Positions 58,852-64,000 of a stretch of DNA of 64,000 nt are shown piece by piece; within the stretch, counting starts at the first letter, position 1, and every line of letters begins with the position of its first letter. The position numbers and the translations under genes were made by a program. This DNA is from Raineyella fluvialis (lineage in GTDB: Bacteria > Actinomycetota > Actinomycetes > Propionibacteriales > Propionibacteriaceae), in NCBI RefSeq assembly GCF_009646095.1, contig NZ_CP045725.1:3410001-3474000 (forward strand), read 5' to 3'. Under the pieces are notes generated by a model. The model did no database searches. It saw nothing but the letters and a program-made list of their open reading frames with translations, and was not told where the DNA came from.

Positions 58852-59745
58852 CGATGTTCTCCTTGTCCGCGACGACCATGGTGCCCATGCCCGCATTGGT
58901 GAAGATCTCCAGCAGCAGCGCGTGCGAGACGCGACCGTCGATCACCGTGGCCCGGTTGAGCCCGCCGCGGACGGCCCGCAGGCAGGCCTCCATCTTGGGG
59001 ACCATCCCGGAGGCCAGGGACGGCAGCAGGGCTTCCAATTCGGAGGCCGTGATCTGGGCGATGATCTCCTCGCTGGTGGGCCAGTCCCGGTAGAGGCCCT
59101 CGACGTCGGTCAGCATCACGAGCTTGTCGGCCTTGAGCGCGACCGCCAGGGCCGAGGCGGCGGTGTCGGCATTGACGTTGAGGACCTGACCGTCCTCGTC
59201 CGGTGCCACGGTCGCGACGACGGGGATGCGGCCGGCGTCGATGAGGTCCTGGATGGCCCGTGGCCGCACGTGCACGACGTCGCCGACCAGGCCCAGGTCG
59301 ACGGATTCACCGTCGACCACGGCGGTGCGGCGCTCGGCCCGGAAGAGTCCGGCGTCCTCCCCGGACGAGCCGACGGCCAGCGGCCCGTGCTCGTTGACCA
59401 GCCCGATCAACTCCCGGCCCACCTGGCCCATCAGGACCATCCGGACGACCTCCATGGTCTCGGGCGTGGTCACCCGGAAGCCGCCGCGGAACTCCGAGGG
59501 GATGTCGAGGCGCTTGAGCATCGCCGAGATCTGCGGCCCCCCGCCGTGGACGACGACCGGGTGCACGCCACACCGGCGCAGGAACACGATGTCCTCGGCG
59601 AAGGCGCGCTGCAGGTCCTCGTTGATCATGGCGTTGCCGCCGTACTTGATCACGATGGTACGGCCGGCGTACCGGTCGATCCACGGCAGCGCCTCGATCA
59701 GGATCGAGGCCTTGTCGGTGAGCGTGAGGGCGTCCACCGCGTCAC

Positions 59746-59749
<4 letters not shown>
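58844..59749 (-). CDS. argB: Acetylglutamate kinase
   Basis: Phosphorylates N-acetylglutamate, usually the arginine-inhibited step. 301 residues; VIKYGGNAM (ATP site), [10 protein letters not shown] and [18 protein letters not shown] 59749 overlaps the argJ stop (ATGA). Confidence 0.95.
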
Positions 59750-62296
<2,547 letters not shown>

Positions 62297-62300
<4 letters not shown>

Positions 62301-64000
62301 GACCGCAATTCTGCGCCCAGCTCGCCTGCCGCGGCGACCGCGGCGTCACGTGCCTCGATCGCTTCCTTGTCCTTGAGCGTGCGGTCCGCCGCGCGGAATC
62401 GCAGCGCGTACGCCAGGGACTTCTTGCCGGCGGGGATCTGCTCGCCCTCGTAGACGTCGAACAAGCGGATCGACTCCAGCAGGTCACCGGCGCCGCGGAC
62501 CAGGGCAGCCTCGACGTCGGCGGCGGCCACGTCGCTGTCCACGACGAGTGCGACGTCCTCCTTGGCGACCGGGTGGGAGGAGATCGGGGTGACCGACCCG
62601 CCCGCAGGTGCCAGCTCGATGAGCAGGTCCAGGTCCAGCTCGGCGGCGCAGGTGCGCGCCGGCAGCCCGTACGCCTCGCACACCTGGGGATGCAGCTCAC
62701 CGGCGTGACCCACGACCGTGCCGTCCACCGACAACTCGGCGCACCGGCCAGGATGCCAGGGGGCGATGCCGACCGCTCGGCGCTTGAGGGTGAGGCCAAG
62801 CGCCTCCGCCGCGGTCTCGGCGAAGTGCACCGCGTGCACCCAGGAGACCTTCTCCGCGCCGCCGGCCCAGCCGGGACTGCGCCAGTCGCCGGTCAGCACG
62901 CAGGCGAGGTGGCGCGGCTGCTCCGGGAGGGCTGCCCGCAGCTGGGCGATCTGCTCGGCGTCGGGGCGCTGAGTGACCCCCAGGCGAGGAGCGACGGGCC
63001 GGCTCGCCCCCCGGAAGACAGAGCCCTGCTCATACAGGGCCAGGTCGTCGAGGCTGCGGGAGGTGTTGCGCGCAACGGCACCGAAGAGCCCGGGCAGGAG
63101 GGAGGATCGCAGCGCGGGCTGGAGATCGGAGAGCGGGTTGGCGAGTCGCACGAGGTCGCGGCGCCGGTCGTCGGCCGGGATCCCCATCCGGTCGAGGTCG
63201 TCGACGGCGACGAACGGGAAGCTGAGCACCTCGGTGTACCCGGCGGCCGGCAGCACGACGTCGAGGGAGCGGCGGGCCCGCTGGGAAGCCGTGAAGCCGC
63301 GACCGGAGGGCGCCGGCGGCAGCACGCCCTCGATCGTGTCCAGACCGACCTTGCGGCCGACCTCCTCCACGTAGTCGTAGGGGTCGACGAGGTCGGGACG
63401 CCAGGTGGGCGGGGTGAGGGTGAGCCGGTCGCCGCGCCGCTCGACGCGGGTGCCGCCCCCCTCGAGGTAGCGGATGGTGGCCTCCGCCGTCACGTCGGTG
63501 CCCAGGATCCGCGCCGGCAGGTCGATGTCGATGGTCTGCACCGGGGCAGGGGGAACCTCACCGACGACCGTCTCGGCGGACGCCAGGGTCGCCCCTCCGT
63601 ACTCCACGAGCAGGTCCGCGGCGCGGTGTGCCGCCGCGTAGGCGGCGTTCGGGTCGACGCCGCGTTCGTTGCGCCGGGCAGCCTCGGAACCGAGCCCGTG
63701 CCGACGAGCGGTGCGCGACATCGCCAGGGCGTTGAAGTTCGCGGACTCGAGGATGATCTCGGTGGTCGTCTGGCGCAGCTCGGTGTTCTCCCCGCCCATC
63801 ACGCCGGCCAGGCCGATCGGCCCGGAGTCATCGGTGATCAGCAGGTCCTGCGGATCCAGGGTACGGACCACCCCGTCAAGGGTGGTCAGTGTCTCCCCCG
63901 CCTTCGCCCGGCGGACCACGATGCCGCCCTGAAGGGTCGAGGCATCATAGGCGTGCAGCGGCTGGCCGGTCTCAAGCATGACGTAGTTGGTGACGTCGAC
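62297..64000 (-). CDS. pheT: Phenylalanyl-tRNA synthetase beta subunit (N-terminus outside the window)
   Basis: The C-terminal 567 residues of PheT; the frame is open at base 64000 ([19 protein letters not shown]). B3/B4 editing region, B5 domain ([20 protein letters not shown]), the catalytic-like core and the C-terminal FDX anticodon-binding domain ([20 protein letters not shown]) are visible. Its gene partner pheS is expected beyond the window edge. Confidence 0.95.

Overview
This 64 kb window is a stretch of core chromosome from a high-GC Gram-positive bacterium (Actinomycetota). The evidence is the Pup ligase PafA, the PafB/PafC pair next to TatA, TatC and the HelY helicase, the tlyA-nadK-recN-pyrG-xerD-parA-rluB chain, the argCJBDFRH order and many GTG starts. 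Family level is less certain; a Propionibacteriaceae-like organism is plausible but not proven. I see no prophage, insertion sequence, CRISPR array or integrative element.

Layout. 1-4020: tandem Kup potassium transporters, two tRNA-Glu(CTC) and one tRNA-Gln(CTG). 4120-7470: FAH-family protein, glutamyl-tRNA synthetase and a CPBP protease in one tight operon. 7558-10862: thymidine phosphorylase, a broken AbiEi-like gene and a DUF1707 gene. 10859-18900: branched-chain amino acid block (cimA, ilvE, leuB, ilvC, ilvN, ilvB). cimA and ilvB are each preceded by a short Ile/Leu/Val leader peptide and an intrinsic terminator, the hallmark of transcription attenuation. 19038-30377: tenA, then a long minus-strand run pafB-pafC-small membrane gene-tatA-tatC-lipid kinase-helY-hisF-dehydrogenase-GT87. 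30459-34001: gluQRS, a double-FKBP lipoprotein and pafA. 34059-47241: a second long minus-strand run from an RGG-rich TPR protein through HAD, tlyA, MFS, nadK, recN, pyrG, NUDIX and xerD to parA and rluB, mostly with 1-8 bp overlaps or gaps.

47340-53175: one rRNA operon on the minus strand (16S-23S-5S) with three tandem promoters of the same architecture, a conserved leader motif, no spacer tRNA and a perfect 15-bp processing stem around 23S. 53415-62300: tyrS downstream of the complete arginine operon argCJBDFRH, controlled by two ARG boxes that cover a probable leaderless argC promoter. The window ends inside pheT, which overlaps a small membrane protein gene.

A theme that runs through the window is single-base deletions in short G/C runs. 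Five reading-frame breaks (two in the AbiEi-like gene, one each in cimA, pyrG and the membrane gene at 61981-62300) are all repaired by adding one G or C to a run of four or five. One of them lies in pyrG, normally essential, so base-calling error in the assembly is more likely than real gene decay. The six-frame reading is otherwise dominated by long antisense shadows of GC-rich genes, which are left out here.
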